DNA of 64,000 bases, taken from Nitrospira moscoviensis. GTDB lineage: Bacteria; Nitrospirota; Nitrospiria; Nitrospirales; Nitrospiraceae. The DNA lies in the NCBI RefSeq assembly GCF_001273775.1, contig NZ_CP011801.1, forward strand, positions 4,070,001 through 4,134,000, in the 5' to 3' direction. The position numbers were made by a program, and so were the translations under genes. The notes beneath the pieces were generated by a model. It did no database searches and was not told the origin of the DNA. It was given only the letters and a program-made list of their open reading frames with translations. Positions within the stretch are counted from its first letter, which is position 1. Each line of letters starts with the position of its first letter. Shown piece by piece: positions 40,241 through 49,276 of this stretch.

Positions 40241-41382
40241 ACGGCCTGGGTCTGCGGCACGCGGTAGGCCAGCAGCCGTTCGACCTCCGTACACACGCGG
40301 TCGATCTCCCCCTCGGTCATGTGGGAATAGAGCGGCAGCGCCAGCCCTTCGCGGCCGGCCTTGTCTGTCTGCGCCAATTCTGCGCTCAGCCGCATCGGAT
40401 GCCGCTGGAAGAGGGACTGCGCGTGGACCGGCGGATAGAAATAGCGCTTTGTTTGGATGCCGCGCCGCTTCAACTCGTCGTACACTTCGTCGCGGGACCG
40501 ACGCGCGCCGGAACCGATGAACAGGACGAAATAATTGCCGCTGGTAGTGCGGTCGTACGGGAACTGCTGGAGCCGGCATCCCGGGAGCGCGCCCAGGCGA
40601 TCGCGATACAGGGCGATGCGCTCCCGGCGGGCCTTCACCAGCTCATGGACACGCCGGAGTCCCGCCAGCGCGACGGCCGCATGGAGCTCGCTCAGGCGCG
40701 CCGACAGCCCGAGATGGATCATCTCCTCCCCTTTTTCGGGGTCCTTGCCGTAATCGCGCATCGAGCGGACGCGATCGGCGACGGCCGGATCGTTCGTGGT
40801 CAGCAAGCCGGCCTCGAGGCCGGTCACCACTTTGGTCGGACTGAGCGAAAACACCTCGCAGGCTCCGAACGCGCCCAGCGGCTGTGACTTGTACGTGGCG
40901 CCCAGTCCTTGCGCGCTGTCGAAATAGACCGGAATGTTCGCGCGCCGGCCGATGTCGAGCAGGGCGTCGATGTCCGGGGGCAGGCCGTAGATCGTGACGC
41001 CGCAGATGGCGCCCGTAAGCGGCGTCAGGTTGCGCTCCACGTCCGCCGGATCCAGCGTGCAGGTGCCCGGCAGGCACTCGCAGAAGACCGGCACGAGGCG
41101 GTTCCACAGCAGCGCCTGGGCGGTCGCCGCAAAGGTAAAGGACGGGACGATGACTTCCATGCCCGGCCGTAGCCCCAGCGCCTGGGGCACCAGCATGAGG
41201 CCGGCGGTACAGGAGGACAGGGCCACCGCATACCGCGCGCCGGTGTGCCGGCACGCTTCTTCTTCCAGGCTCCGCACGGTCGGACCGACGGTCACGACGC
41301 CGGCGTCCCAGCCGGTGCGGATCATTCCGAGCACGTCGTCCAAGACAGGCAATGTCGGTCGGATAATCGGCATCATGGTCAT
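40237..41382 (-). CDS. DegT/DnrJ/EryC1/StrS aminotransferase
   Basis: A 381-aa PLP enzyme for sugar amination: RPTLPVLDDVLGMIRTGWDAGVVTVGPTVRSLEEEACRHTGARYAVALSSCTAGLML, PSFTFAATAQALLWNRLVPVF, DSAQGLGATYKSQPLG and FSLSPTKVVTGLEAG, in which K of PTK is the PLP Schiff base. It would aminate a 4-keto (or 3-keto) sugar nucleotide, perhaps the product of the CapD-like enzyme. TGGAGG five nt before ATG 41382 fixes the start. It overlaps the YdcF gene by 4 nt. Confidence 0.93.
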   Translation of the reverse strand: MTMMPIIRPTLPVLDDVLGMIRTGWDAGVVTVGPTVRSLEEEACRHTGARYAVALSSCTAGLMLVPQALGLRPGMEVIVPSFTFAATAQALLWNRLVPVFCECLPGTCTLDPADVERNLTPLTGAICGVTIYGLPPDIDALLDIGRRANIPVYFDSAQGLGATYKSQPLGAFGACEVFSLSPTKVVTGLEAGLLTTNDPAVADRVRSMRDYGKDPEKGEEMIHLGLSARLSELHAAVALAGLRRVHELVKARRERIALYRDRLGALPGCRLQQFPYDRTTSGNYFVLFIGSGARRSRDEVYDELKRRGIQTKRYFYPPVHAQSLFQRHPMRLSAELAQTDKAGREGLALPLYSHMTEGEIDRVCTEVERLLAYRVPQTQAV

Positions 41383-41504
41383 AAGAGCCTCCAGTAATGG
41401 TGAAACGAGCGTCGACAATCGTGGAGAAGCGGAATCAGCTCAACGGTGAGTAGCTGATGGCCGTGAGGCGGCGCGCGGGACTGCGGGGCGCCGGCCGGAG
41501 AGTC

Positions 41505-42608
41505 TTAACAGCCCGACAGCGTGACCGACTGCGGCGACTCGCTTCTCGGCATGGCGGGCGGCCCGTTGGGCAGGCACCGATAGGCGGGGAAGAAATCCCC
41601 GTTGGCGGCGGCCCGGCGCACCGAGTGGGCCATTTGCTGCAGCGCCGCATGTTTGCGCTCATCGATCACGAGGCGATAGGTATAGAACTCTCCCCGTGCC
41701 GGCGAGAACCCGGCCTTGAAATGGAACAGCGAATCTTCCACGGCGCCGACCCCGCCGCCGAGATGCAGGATGTCGTACGCTTGTTCCTGCGACCAACGCC
41801 AGATGAAATCCATCGCCAGTTTCGACGGGGCGAGCGGCAAGTATCGGTCCGCACTGCCGCCCAGGTGGTATTCCACAATCCCTTCGGTGACGATGAGCAG
41901 GCTGCCCGCCGCCAGCTCCCCGCTCGGGCTCAGCACGCAGGCCAGGTGGACTCGCGGCCCGAGCTTGTCCCGCAAGGACTCGAAGTACCGAGGAGAAAAG
42001 AAATAGGACTGGGGCGCCCCCACCCGGCGCATCGTGGCGTGGTACATGTCGACGAACTCCGGTAAGCGGCTCCACTCGTCGAGGCTGCACTGGAACCCGG
42101 ATCGGACGAGCCGTCTGATGTTCCGCCGGTGATTGGACGACACCTGCAGCCAGACGCTCTCCTTTGGCGTGGACAAATCGATGAACACGGTGCGTCCATG
42201 CCGGACCAGGCGGCCGGCCGGCTCCAAGGCTTCGCGATGCAGAGGAAACAGCGGGTGCAACCGAATGAAGGCCGACACGATGCCGCGCGCGCGGGCCGCC
42301 GAGCGAAACGCGTCGAGGAAGGGTTCCCACCGTTCTTCTGACGGCGACGTCACGATGCCCGAGTATCCATAGGGAGACGCGCAGTCGAACCAATCCGCCG
42401 GCGCGTTGAGCGCGGCCGGGATGGGCCGGACGAGCAGCGGGATCAGACAGGCCGCCTGTCCGTCTTCGGCGTAGAACGCCGTCGGAAGCGCGTCCTCGTC
42501 GGCCGCGGCGATTTCCGCGTACTCCGGCAGGTGATAGCAGTCGTGCTTGGTGTTCTTGAGAAACTGTCTCCATCGCGCGTCGTCATGGCTGATAAAGTCC
42601 GCGTTCAT
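41505..42608 (-). CDS. FemAB/CelD-like GNAT acyltransferase
   Basis: A 367-aa cytosolic protein with two GNAT lobes typical of FemAB/BioF2-like acyltransferases: ADWFDCASPYGYSGIV, WLQVSSNHRRNIRRLVRSGFQ, MYHATMRRVGAPQSYFFSPRYFESLRDKLG, GSLLIVTEGIVEYHLGGSADRYLPLAPSKLAMDFIWRWSQEQAYDILHLGGGVGAVEDSLFHFKAGFSP. Members of this group transfer acyl or aminoacyl groups in cell-wall and exopolysaccharide synthesis. It is paralogous to the gene at 43664-44776, with which it brackets a second GNAT. The 174 nt before the next gene (42609-42782) show no gene. Confidence 0.85.
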   Translation of the reverse strand: MNADFISHDDARWRQFLKNTKHDCYHLPEYAEIAAADEDALPTAFYAEDGQAACLIPLLVRPIPAALNAPADWFDCASPYGYSGIVTSPSEERWEPFLDAFRSAARARGIVSAFIRLHPLFPLHREALEPAGRLVRHGRTVFIDLSTPKESVWLQVSSNHRRNIRRLVRSGFQCSLDEWSRLPEFVDMYHATMRRVGAPQSYFFSPRYFESLRDKLGPRVHLACVLSPSGELAAGSLLIVTEGIVEYHLGGSADRYLPLAPSKLAMDFIWRWSQEQAYDILHLGGGVGAVEDSLFHFKAGFSPARGEFYTYRLVIDERKHAALQQMAHSVRRAAANGDFFPAYRCLPNGPPAMPRSESPQSVTLSGC

Positions 42609-42782
42609 GCAAGCCCCCTTTTCTGTTTACGCCCACAACGGTACGGCGTGACGAACGCCGTGCCGGATGCGACGGCCCGCCGCTTCGCGGCAAGCCGGCC
42701 CGGTTCCCTCCATGTGCTTCCATCGAAACGATGCGGTACGGCGACACACTGAGGTCGCAGCACGCGCTGTGGTGAGCTGGCC

Positions 42783-43613
42783 CTACGACGATCGGCGAAC
42801 CTTGGATTCGAGGCAAGCCATGACGTCCTCGCAGGGCGCCGTCAAGCGTTCGCTTCGGGCCACGATGGATCCTGATCGGAGGACGACGATCGGGACTTCC
42901 GTAGCCGGCCCGACGCACAGGAGTTGTCGCTGGGGATCGAACCGTGCCAGCTCCTCCAGCGCCGCGACATCGTCCAGTATGCCGAAGGTCCCGCATCGGA
43001 AGAGCCGTTCGCCGAGTCGGCCGACGCGGTAGGTTCCCGTCGCGGTGGAAAGAGTGAACTGCGAGAATCCATAGCGCGCCTGCCGGGCCTGCGCCTCGGC
43101 CCACTCGCTCGGGAGATCACGGCCAGACCGTGGCCCGCCGGCCGGCAACGGCAGTTGGATCCACGCGAACTCCTGTTCCTGTCGCATGTTCCAAGAGCGA
43201 TACCAGGCCACCGCCCTCGGCGTGTCGTCGAAGACGTCCAAGAGAAGGCACGACTCCCCGGAGCGTCTGATCCGGCGCAGGCCGTCCAGGACCAAGGCCG
43301 AGCCGATGCCGCGTCCGCGAAGTTCCGGCGCCACATACAGATGGTCTAGATGGAGGCTGCCATCCGCGTGCCGCCAGGCGGACGTTCCCATCACCCGTCC
43401 GTCGAACACCGCGACCACGTATTCCTGTGCGCCGCCGGCGGCGAGCTCGTCCGCCACGAAGCGGCCGAGGCGGGGGCTGCACATGATCGTGATCCGGCGC
43501 ACGGTATCGCTGACTCCCTCGCGCATGAGGGTGGCGATGCGCTCGCCGTCTTGCGGAACGGCGGGGCGGATGAGCGTTCCCGCGCATCCGATGTCTTCCT
43601 TCATGTGCCGCAT
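42783..43613 (-). CDS. GNAT N-acetyltransferase
   Basis: A 276-aa protein. The N-terminal half is a GNAT domain (LIRPAVPQDGERIATLMREGV, HLDHLYVAPELRGRGIGSALVLDGLRRI: the acetyl-CoA pyrophosphate loop is RGRGIGSA, and DVFDDTPRAVAWYRSWNM is motif B). The C-terminal ~110 residues (FSQFTLSTATGTYRVGRLGERLFRCGTFGILDDVAALEELARF) are a separate unrecognised domain. A donor acyl-CoA and a sugar-linked amine acceptor are plausible from context. Confidence 0.82.
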   Translation of the reverse strand: MRHMKEDIGCAGTLIRPAVPQDGERIATLMREGVSDTVRRITIMCSPRLGRFVADELAAGGAQEYVVAVFDGRVMGTSAWRHADGSLHLDHLYVAPELRGRGIGSALVLDGLRRIRRSGESCLLLDVFDDTPRAVAWYRSWNMRQEQEFAWIQLPLPAGGPRSGRDLPSEWAEAQARQARYGFSQFTLSTATGTYRVGRLGERLFRCGTFGILDDVAALEELARFDPQRQLLCVGPATEVPIVVLRSGSIVARSERLTAPCEDVMACLESKVRRSS

Positions 43614-43663
43614 AGGGCTTCGTGTGGTCCCGATCCGGTACGCGAGCGGACTGAACGGCCGTG

Positions 43664-44776
43664 TCAGGCTGCGGGAGCGACGGCGGTGGACGACAACACC
43701 GCGCGATAGGCGGGGAAAAATTCCCCCCTCGGCGACCAGGCGCGGCCTCGCTCGTGCTCCCAAGCCGCGCGCCGGTCGAGGAGGCACTCATAGAGAGAAC
43801 CGTTGAGGATTCTGGTGCCCACGCAAAACGATCGTGCCCGGTCTGGCGCGTAGCGCTGTTTGTAGCGGAAGAGGCTGTCGGCGGCCGCCTCATAGCCACC
43901 GCCGAGGACCACATAGCGTTTGCCCTGCGTGGTGGCCCAGAGATTCACCGCATGGCGCAACAGAGGGTTGGCGCGGACCGGCATACCTTCTTCAAGCGTC
44001 CCGTTCAGGAACGAGTAGAGGTAATCTTCGGACACCAAGAGCAATTCGGTCGAGAGCACCCGCTCACCGTGCACCGCGTGGAACAACACCGCCTGTCCCG
44101 GCAGTTGCCCCATCAAGGATTCGAAAAACGTTCGGGGGAAGTAGTACATGGGCCGGGCTCCCAGACGGTCCATCGTCGAGTAATACACGCCGAGAAAGTC
44201 GCCCAGCCGCCGACACTGCACGTCCACCTCGACCGTCACGCCGGCCCGTTCGGCTTGCCGCACGTTTTTCCGCGCGGCCTTGTCATAGCTCTCGAGGAGC
44301 CGGTCGGCCGGCAGATCGAGCGAAACGACGACGGCCGGACCTTTCACCACCGTCTCGCCTTGGAAGGGAATCAACCGGTCCGGGAACAACGACAAGCGCG
44401 TGAAGAGAGACACCGCCTTGACGTTCTGTGCCCAGCGGTCGAACCCGGACCAAAACGCGTCGGCCGAATACCGCCCCCATCCGAACGGCCCGCCGTATCC
44501 GTAGGGAGACGCGAGGTCGCAGGCGTCCTCCTGCTCCTCCCCAACCCAGGGTTCGAGCCGGAGCGGACGGACGATCAGCGGGAACAGAACGGCGCCGTCC
44601 CCGCCGGCCTGGCAGGCGCAGATGGTCCGCTCTTCCGCGCGCGCGAACAGCTGTACATAGCCGGGATGGGCCACGACGTCCCGCTGCGGCCAGGCCTCCC
44701 AGAGAGCGAGCCACTGCGCCCGCTGTTGTGGAACAGCGGCGTCCAACAGTAGGAACCTGTCTGCGCCGTCGGTCAT
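43664..44776 (-). CDS. FemAB/CelD-like GNAT acyltransferase (second copy)
   Basis: A 370-aa paralogue of the protein at 41505-42608: CDLASPYGYGGPFGWGRYS, ESYDKAARKNVRQAERAGVTV, YYSTMDRLGARPMYYFPRTFFESLMGQLPG, LLLVSEDYLYSFLNGTLEEGMPVRANPLLRHAVNLWATTQGKRYVVLGGGYEAAADSLFRYKQRYAP. No signal or membrane helix. Two FemAB-like enzymes in the locus may attach different residues or act in sequence. It is 72 nt downstream of a sugar transferase gene. Confidence 0.85.
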   Translation of the reverse strand: MTDGADRFLLLDAAVPQQRAQWLALWEAWPQRDVVAHPGYVQLFARAEERTICACQAGGDGAVLFPLIVRPLRLEPWVGEEQEDACDLASPYGYGGPFGWGRYSADAFWSGFDRWAQNVKAVSLFTRLSLFPDRLIPFQGETVVKGPAVVVSLDLPADRLLESYDKAARKNVRQAERAGVTVEVDVQCRRLGDFLGVYYSTMDRLGARPMYYFPRTFFESLMGQLPGQAVLFHAVHGERVLSTELLLVSEDYLYSFLNGTLEEGMPVRANPLLRHAVNLWATTQGKRYVVLGGGYEAAADSLFRYKQRYAPDRARSFCVGTRILNGSLYECLLDRRAAWEHERGRAWSPRGEFFPAYRAVLSSTAVAPAA

Positions 44777-44848
44777 GATGTCTTGGCGACACCCGCTCGG
44801 CCCGCGTATCCGGAGAAGAACTCCGATCTCATGATCCGGGGAATGCGG

Positions 44849-45580
44849 TCACAGATGTACGGCAGGGTCGGTGTGCGCCGGAAGTCGTTGATCGGAGGAC
44901 GGCCCCTGGAATTCGCCTTCCCAGGCCGGATCGTCGGGATGCACGATGCCCTCGCGCTTCAGCACCTTCCATGGGGTCATCAAGAGGATCTTGCAATCCA
45001 GCCACAGCGACCGGTGGTCGACGTACCACACGTCCAGAAGAAACCGCTGTTCAAACGTGGCGGTGTTGCGTCCGTTCACCTGCGCCCAGCCCGTGAGCCC
45101 CGGCGGCACCAGATGTCGCCGCCGCTGCTCGGGCGTATAGCGGTCCAGATATTCCATCAAGAGCGGCCGCGGGCCCACGAGGCTCATCTCGCCCTTCAGC
45201 ACGTTGAGCAGCTCCGGCAGTTCGTCCAGGCTCGTGCTGCGCATGAATTTGCCGAATCGTGTCAATCGGTCGCTGTCGGGAAGCAAACGGCCGTCCGGGC
45301 CGTGCGCGTTCGTCATGGTCCGAAACTTGTAGAGACGGAAGGGCCGCTCGTACAGACCCGGGCGCCATTGGGTGAAGAACACCGGTCGGCCGTGGAGCAC
45401 TGCGCTGATGAGCCCGATCACCGCGACGAGAGGCAGAAGGAGCGGGAGGCACGCCAGCGTGACGGCGAGGTCCAGGAGTCGCTTGCCAGGAAAGAGGTTT
45501 CCCGCCCTGGCGCATGCGGGGATCTCTCTTTGACCGCCCGGTGGGAGCCCTGTCTTCTTTTCTGCGAAAACCGTCGTCAT
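44849..45580 (-). CDS. Initiating sugar transferase (WcaJ/ExoY-like, single-helix)
   Basis: A 243-aa bacterial sugar transferase (PF02397). One hydrophobic helix (LLDLAVTLACLPLLLPLVAVIGLISAVL, ~residues 35-62) precedes the catalytic domain with KFRTM, the strongly conserved LRSTSLDELPELLNVLKGEMSLVGPRPLLMEYLDRYTPEQRRRH and GLTGWAQVNGRN. It transfers a sugar-1-phosphate from a nucleotide sugar to undecaprenyl phosphate to start repeat-unit assembly. Its ATG overlaps the acyl carrier protein stop by 4 nt. It is paralogous to the gene at 51559-52215. Confidence 0.93.
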   Translation of the reverse strand: MTTVFAEKKTGLPPGGQREIPACARAGNLFPGKRLLDLAVTLACLPLLLPLVAVIGLISAVLHGRPVFFTQWRPGLYERPFRLYKFRTMTNAHGPDGRLLPDSDRLTRFGKFMRSTSLDELPELLNVLKGEMSLVGPRPLLMEYLDRYTPEQRRRHLVPPGLTGWAQVNGRNTATFEQRFLLDVWYVDHRSLWLDCKILLMTPWKVLKREGIVHPDDPAWEGEFQGPSSDQRLPAHTDPAVHL

Positions 45581-45900
45581 GCCGCTGTCCCCACCTTGAC
45601 GGCGCCGGCCAGACCGGCCGCATCCTGTGCCGGATGGACATGCGCTCGACCTTGGACCGTTTCCAGCTGACCAATAAATGCCACGATGCTCGCAATCGAT
45701 CGGAACTGGTCCAGATCCACTGTCTCTACGGCGATGGTGACGCTCCAGTCTCGTTCCAGTTGAAACAGCAACTCGACAAACACGAGGCTGTCCATCAGCC
45801 CTGTCTCAATGAGATCGGTTTCAGGGGTCGGCACGTCGATCTCCAGCTTGTCCCTGAAGAACTCCATCAGCCGATGCTGCATCTCCGCGTGAGTGGCCAT
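45577..45900 (-). CDS. Free-standing acyl/peptidyl carrier protein
   Basis: A 107-aa carrier protein. Residues ~5-80 form the four-helix carrier fold with the phosphopantetheine Ser in TGLMDSLVFVELLFQLERDW (S38), followed by a ~25-residue tail. It is not the fatty-acid ACP: its helix II and neighbours point to a specialised system. It overlaps the sugar transferase by 4 nt and starts 2 nt after the carbamoyltransferase stop, within a tight block that also has an adenylating enzyme, suggesting that the enzyme charges this carrier. Confidence 0.88.
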   Translation of the reverse strand: MATHAEMQHRLMEFFRDKLEIDVPTPETDLIETGLMDSLVFVELLFQLERDWSVTIAVETVDLDQFRSIASIVAFIGQLETVQGRAHVHPAQDAAGLAGAVKVGTAA

Positions 45901-45902
45901 CG

Positions 45903-47675
45903 CTACGCTCCTTCTGTGGGCGGTTTCCGGCGAACCAGCAGGGTCCCGAGCACCAGCGCATCGATCCCCGTGCCTAAGAACGTGTCCATGGCCTCGCGCG
46001 GCGTATTGACGATCGGCTGGCCTTTGATGTTGAAACTGGTATTGAGCACCATTTCGCGCCCCGTCGCCTTCCCGACCGCCCGCAGCAGCGCGTGGAACGA
46101 CGGATTGGATTCCGCCGAGACCGTCTGGAGGCGCGCCGACCCGTTCACATGCGTGATCGCCGGCAACGCGCCGCGGAATTGCTCCCGCACGTTCACCGTC
46201 ATGATCATGTAGGGCAGCTCCGCCAACGGCGGGACGTCGAACCAATAGTGGGCCTCCTCGATCGACACGGCGGGCGCGAAGGGCCGGAAGGCCTCGCGCA
46301 TCTTCACCATCGCGTTGATCCGATCCCGCATCTCGGGATGCCCGGGGTCCGCAATGATGCTCCGGTGTCCCAAGGCGCGCGGCCCGAACTCCATACGGCC
46401 TTGGTACCATCCGACGACCTGCCCTTCCGCGACGCAGGCGGCCGTCGCCTGACAGAGGTCTTGGAAGTCCTCGAAGCGGGCGATCGCAATCCGATCTCGG
46501 AATTCGTGGAGGCACGGCTCGATGTCCGCCGCGCCGTACGAGGGGCCGAAGAAGGGCACGGGGGAGCGTCGATTCGGGATCGGCCCGCCGACGGATGCGC
46601 GATACAAGGCGGCTCCCAGCGCCGCGCCGTCGTCGCCGGCCGCAGGCTGGACATAGACCTCGTCAAAGAGGCCGGAGCGCAAGAGCTGTCCGTTGGCGGT
46701 GCAATTCAACGCGACCCCGCCGGCCAGGGCGAGGCGCCGGAGGCCCGTGCGCCGGCCGAAGTGTCCGCAGAACGCCTGGAGCGTCCGGTCCAGACAGTCC
46801 TGCAGCGCCGCCGCGACGTCCCGGTGATCGTCGGTGATGTCGCTTTCCGGCGGACGCGCCGGGATCAGCCGCTCCGCCAGGTATCGCCGGCTCTGCAGAA
46901 AGTTTTCCCGTTCGTCCCGCGTCTTGTTCATCCGCAGCAGCGGAATGCGGAGCGATCCGTCCGGTCTCAGACGAACCGCGTCGTCGAAGAACGCCCGGAA
47001 CCGCCGGCTGTCGCCGTAGGGGGCCAGCCCCATGATTTTGTATTCATCCGAGTTGAAGTCGAACCCCAAATGGAGCGTGACCAGCGAATACAGCAGCCCG
47101 ATGGAATCATAGGCGGACGCATGGTGCAGCGCCGTGAGCCGTCCGTCACGAGCATGATAGACGGACGCGCCATGGACCTCTCCCATGCCGTCGAGGACGA
47201 CGACCAGGCATTCATCCCATCCGGAGGTGAAGGAGGCGCTGGCGGCATGGGCGAGGTGATGGCCGACATGTCCGACACGGTCCGGCGGCACGGCGGGCAA
47301 GTGCCGATGGACTTGCCCCGCGAAGACCTCGCGCGCATAGACCTCCCGATAGCGCCGGGCCGCGACCGGATCGACGGCATAGGCCCGTTCGTACGGTTGA
47401 TAATCGAAGGCGTGGACGACTTCGTCCAATTCTTCCGGTTCGAAGCCCGCCTCCTTCAAGCAGTAGCGCGCGGCTTGCACGGGAAAGGCGGCCGAATGCT
47501 TCCGCCGGTCGAACCGTTCTTCGGCGGCCGCGGCCACGACGACGCCGTCGACAACCAGGGCGGCGGCCGCGTCGAACCCCTGACACATGCGATAGTCCCG
47601 CTCGCTCAGACCGGGCCAGTGCGTCCGTTTGAATGGCGCGGCATACTCTAATCCGCTGATGCCGAGAATCTTCAT
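45903..47675 (-). CDS. NodU/CmcH-family O-carbamoyltransferase
   Basis: A 590-aa enzyme. The N-terminal ASKHA (Kae1-like) domain has FDAAAALVVDGVVVAAAAEERFDR and the metal-binding HHLAHAASA, with LALAGGVALNC in its second half. The C-terminal carbamoyltransferase domain has GWYQGRMEFGPRALGHRSIIADP, REAFRPFAPAV and MVLNTSFNIKGQPIVNTPREAMDTF. It uses carbamoyl phosphate and ATP (through a carbamoyl-adenylate) to O-carbamoylate a hydroxyl, usually of a sugar or antibiotic. The gene starts inside the stop of the adenylating enzyme (4-nt overlap). Confidence 0.93.
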   Translation of the reverse strand: MKILGISGLEYAAPFKRTHWPGLSERDYRMCQGFDAAAALVVDGVVVAAAAEERFDRRKHSAAFPVQAARYCLKEAGFEPEELDEVVHAFDYQPYERAYAVDPVAARRYREVYAREVFAGQVHRHLPAVPPDRVGHVGHHLAHAASASFTSGWDECLVVVLDGMGEVHGASVYHARDGRLTALHHASAYDSIGLLYSLVTLHLGFDFNSDEYKIMGLAPYGDSRRFRAFFDDAVRLRPDGSLRIPLLRMNKTRDERENFLQSRRYLAERLIPARPPESDITDDHRDVAAALQDCLDRTLQAFCGHFGRRTGLRRLALAGGVALNCTANGQLLRSGLFDEVYVQPAAGDDGAALGAALYRASVGGPIPNRRSPVPFFGPSYGAADIEPCLHEFRDRIAIARFEDFQDLCQATAACVAEGQVVGWYQGRMEFGPRALGHRSIIADPGHPEMRDRINAMVKMREAFRPFAPAVSIEEAHYWFDVPPLAELPYMIMTVNVREQFRGALPAITHVNGSARLQTVSAESNPSFHALLRAVGKATGREMVLNTSFNIKGQPIVNTPREAMDTFLGTGIDALVLGTLLVRRKPPTEGA

Positions 47676-49276
47676 GCGGCGCCTCCCACCGAGACGTTCC
47701 GGGCCTTGAACCGCTCCCGCAGCTGCGGCCGGTCGATTTTGCCGCTGCCGTTTTTGGGCAGGGCCTCGAAGGCCGCGTACAGCGACGGAACCATATAGGG
47801 CGGCACCGCGGCCCTCAGCGCTCGCTTCACGAGCTGCGGGGTCACGCCCCTGTGCGAAGGCACGTAGGCGCAACAGATCGTCGCGCCTTCCACGCCTCCC
47901 GTGTCCACCGCCACGATCGCCGACTCCTGTACCATCGGCAAGGCATGCAACGCGGCTTCGATCTCCCCCAATTCGATCCGGTATCCCCGGCTTTTGATTT
48001 GCGTGTCCGAGCGTCCGTGGAAGTAGACCAATCCGTCGTCTCCGACCCGCGCCAGGTCGCCGGTCTTGTACAGCCGGCCGCCTGACGGATCGCCGGGGTC
48101 CGGGATGAACACCGCGCGCGTTTTGTCGGGATCCCTCCAATACCCGGGGCTGAGTCCGACGCCTTTGATATAGAGATCGCCGATGCGGCCGGCCGGGCAG
48201 CGGGTGAGCGATTCGTCCAGCACGAGCAGCTCCTCCCCTTCACAAGCCGTCCCGATCGGGATGGCGGCGCTCTCGTCCGTCGGGCAGGCGGGAACGGTAT
48301 AGTAGCTGCTCGCGATCGTCGCCTCGGTCGGACCGTACAAATTCGTGAAGGCCACGTGGGGCAGCCGCTTCATCCAGTACATCAAGGCCGGAGTCGGGAA
48401 CACTTCCCCGCACCACAGAAGCCGTTTCAGTGTCGGAAAGTCGCCGGGCTTCACCGCGTCGAACTTCGCCATGTAATTGAGAAGGGACGGGACCGAAAAC
48501 CAGTGGGTCAAGGCCGCGTCGCGGATAAACTCGGCGACTTTGTTCGGCAACAGGTTCAACTCGTGCGGCACCAGGTGCAGTTCCGCGCCGGCGGTCAACG
48601 CGCCGAACACATCCATGACGGACAGGTCGAAGTGCAGCGGCGGATGCGCGGACATCTTGTCGGACGCCGACAAGCCGAAATACCGGATCGCCCATCGCAG
48701 ATAATGGCCGACGTTCGCATGAGTGATGACGACGCCTTTCGGCACGCCGGTCGATCCCGAGGTAAACATGACGTACGCGGCATCGTCCGGCCCGTTCTCG
48801 TACCGGCGGGGGGCGTCGGGATACGGCTCGCCATCTTTGTGGGTAAATGCGATCGGGAAGCGCCGGCTGTCCGGCGGCTCTCCGGCCATCCATCCGATCG
48901 TCGGCTGAAACCCGCCCGTCCCGGTGACCTCATCCACTACCGAGCCAACCGCGCCGCCGCCCAGCAGGACGCGCGGCTCGCATTGGTCGATCACTTTTCG
49001 CACCCGCTGTGCGGGGCTCTGCGGATCGATCGGCACGTACGCACAGTCCGCCTTCAGGATCCCGAGCATGCTCGCGATAGCCGGAAGCGACTTCGGCATC
49101 AGCAGACACACGCGGTCTCCCCTGGTGCAGCCGGCATCGCGGAGCAGGTGCGCCAGTTGAGTACTCCGGCGCTCCAGCTCGGCATAGGTGAGCCGGCCCC
49201 CCTGGTGGACGACCGCCGTCGCGTTCCCCCGGCGTTCAGCCTGAACCGTCAGCCCTTCTTGCAGCAATCCATTCAT
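47672..49276 (-). CDS. Stand-alone amino acid adenylation enzyme (DltA/NRPS A-domain-like)
   Basis: A 534-aa ANL-family ligase with all adenylation core motifs: LTYAELERRS, MFTSGSTGVPKGVVITH (A3), HFDLSVMD (A4), NLYGPTEATI (A5), LYKTGDLAR (A7), GRSDTQIKSRGYRIELGEIE (A8) and NGSGKIDR (A10 Lys). The Asp of FDLS is the residue that holds the substrate amino group, so an alpha- or beta-amino acid is likely. The WCGEVFPTPALMYWMKRLPH stretch resembles DltA. No carrier or condensation domain is attached; the free carrier protein 1.8 kb downstream in the same operon is the probable acceptor. It overlaps both neighbours by 4 nt. Confidence 0.88.
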   Translation of the reverse strand: MNGLLQEGLTVQAERRGNATAVVHQGGRLTYAELERRSTQLAHLLRDAGCTRGDRVCLLMPKSLPAIASMLGILKADCAYVPIDPQSPAQRVRKVIDQCEPRVLLGGGAVGSVVDEVTGTGGFQPTIGWMAGEPPDSRRFPIAFTHKDGEPYPDAPRRYENGPDDAAYVMFTSGSTGVPKGVVITHANVGHYLRWAIRYFGLSASDKMSAHPPLHFDLSVMDVFGALTAGAELHLVPHELNLLPNKVAEFIRDAALTHWFSVPSLLNYMAKFDAVKPGDFPTLKRLLWCGEVFPTPALMYWMKRLPHVAFTNLYGPTEATIASSYYTVPACPTDESAAIPIGTACEGEELLVLDESLTRCPAGRIGDLYIKGVGLSPGYWRDPDKTRAVFIPDPGDPSGGRLYKTGDLARVGDDGLVYFHGRSDTQIKSRGYRIELGEIEAALHALPMVQESAIVAVDTGGVEGATICCAYVPSHRGVTPQLVKRALRAAVPPYMVPSLYAAFEALPKNGSGKIDRPQLRERFKARNVSVGGAA

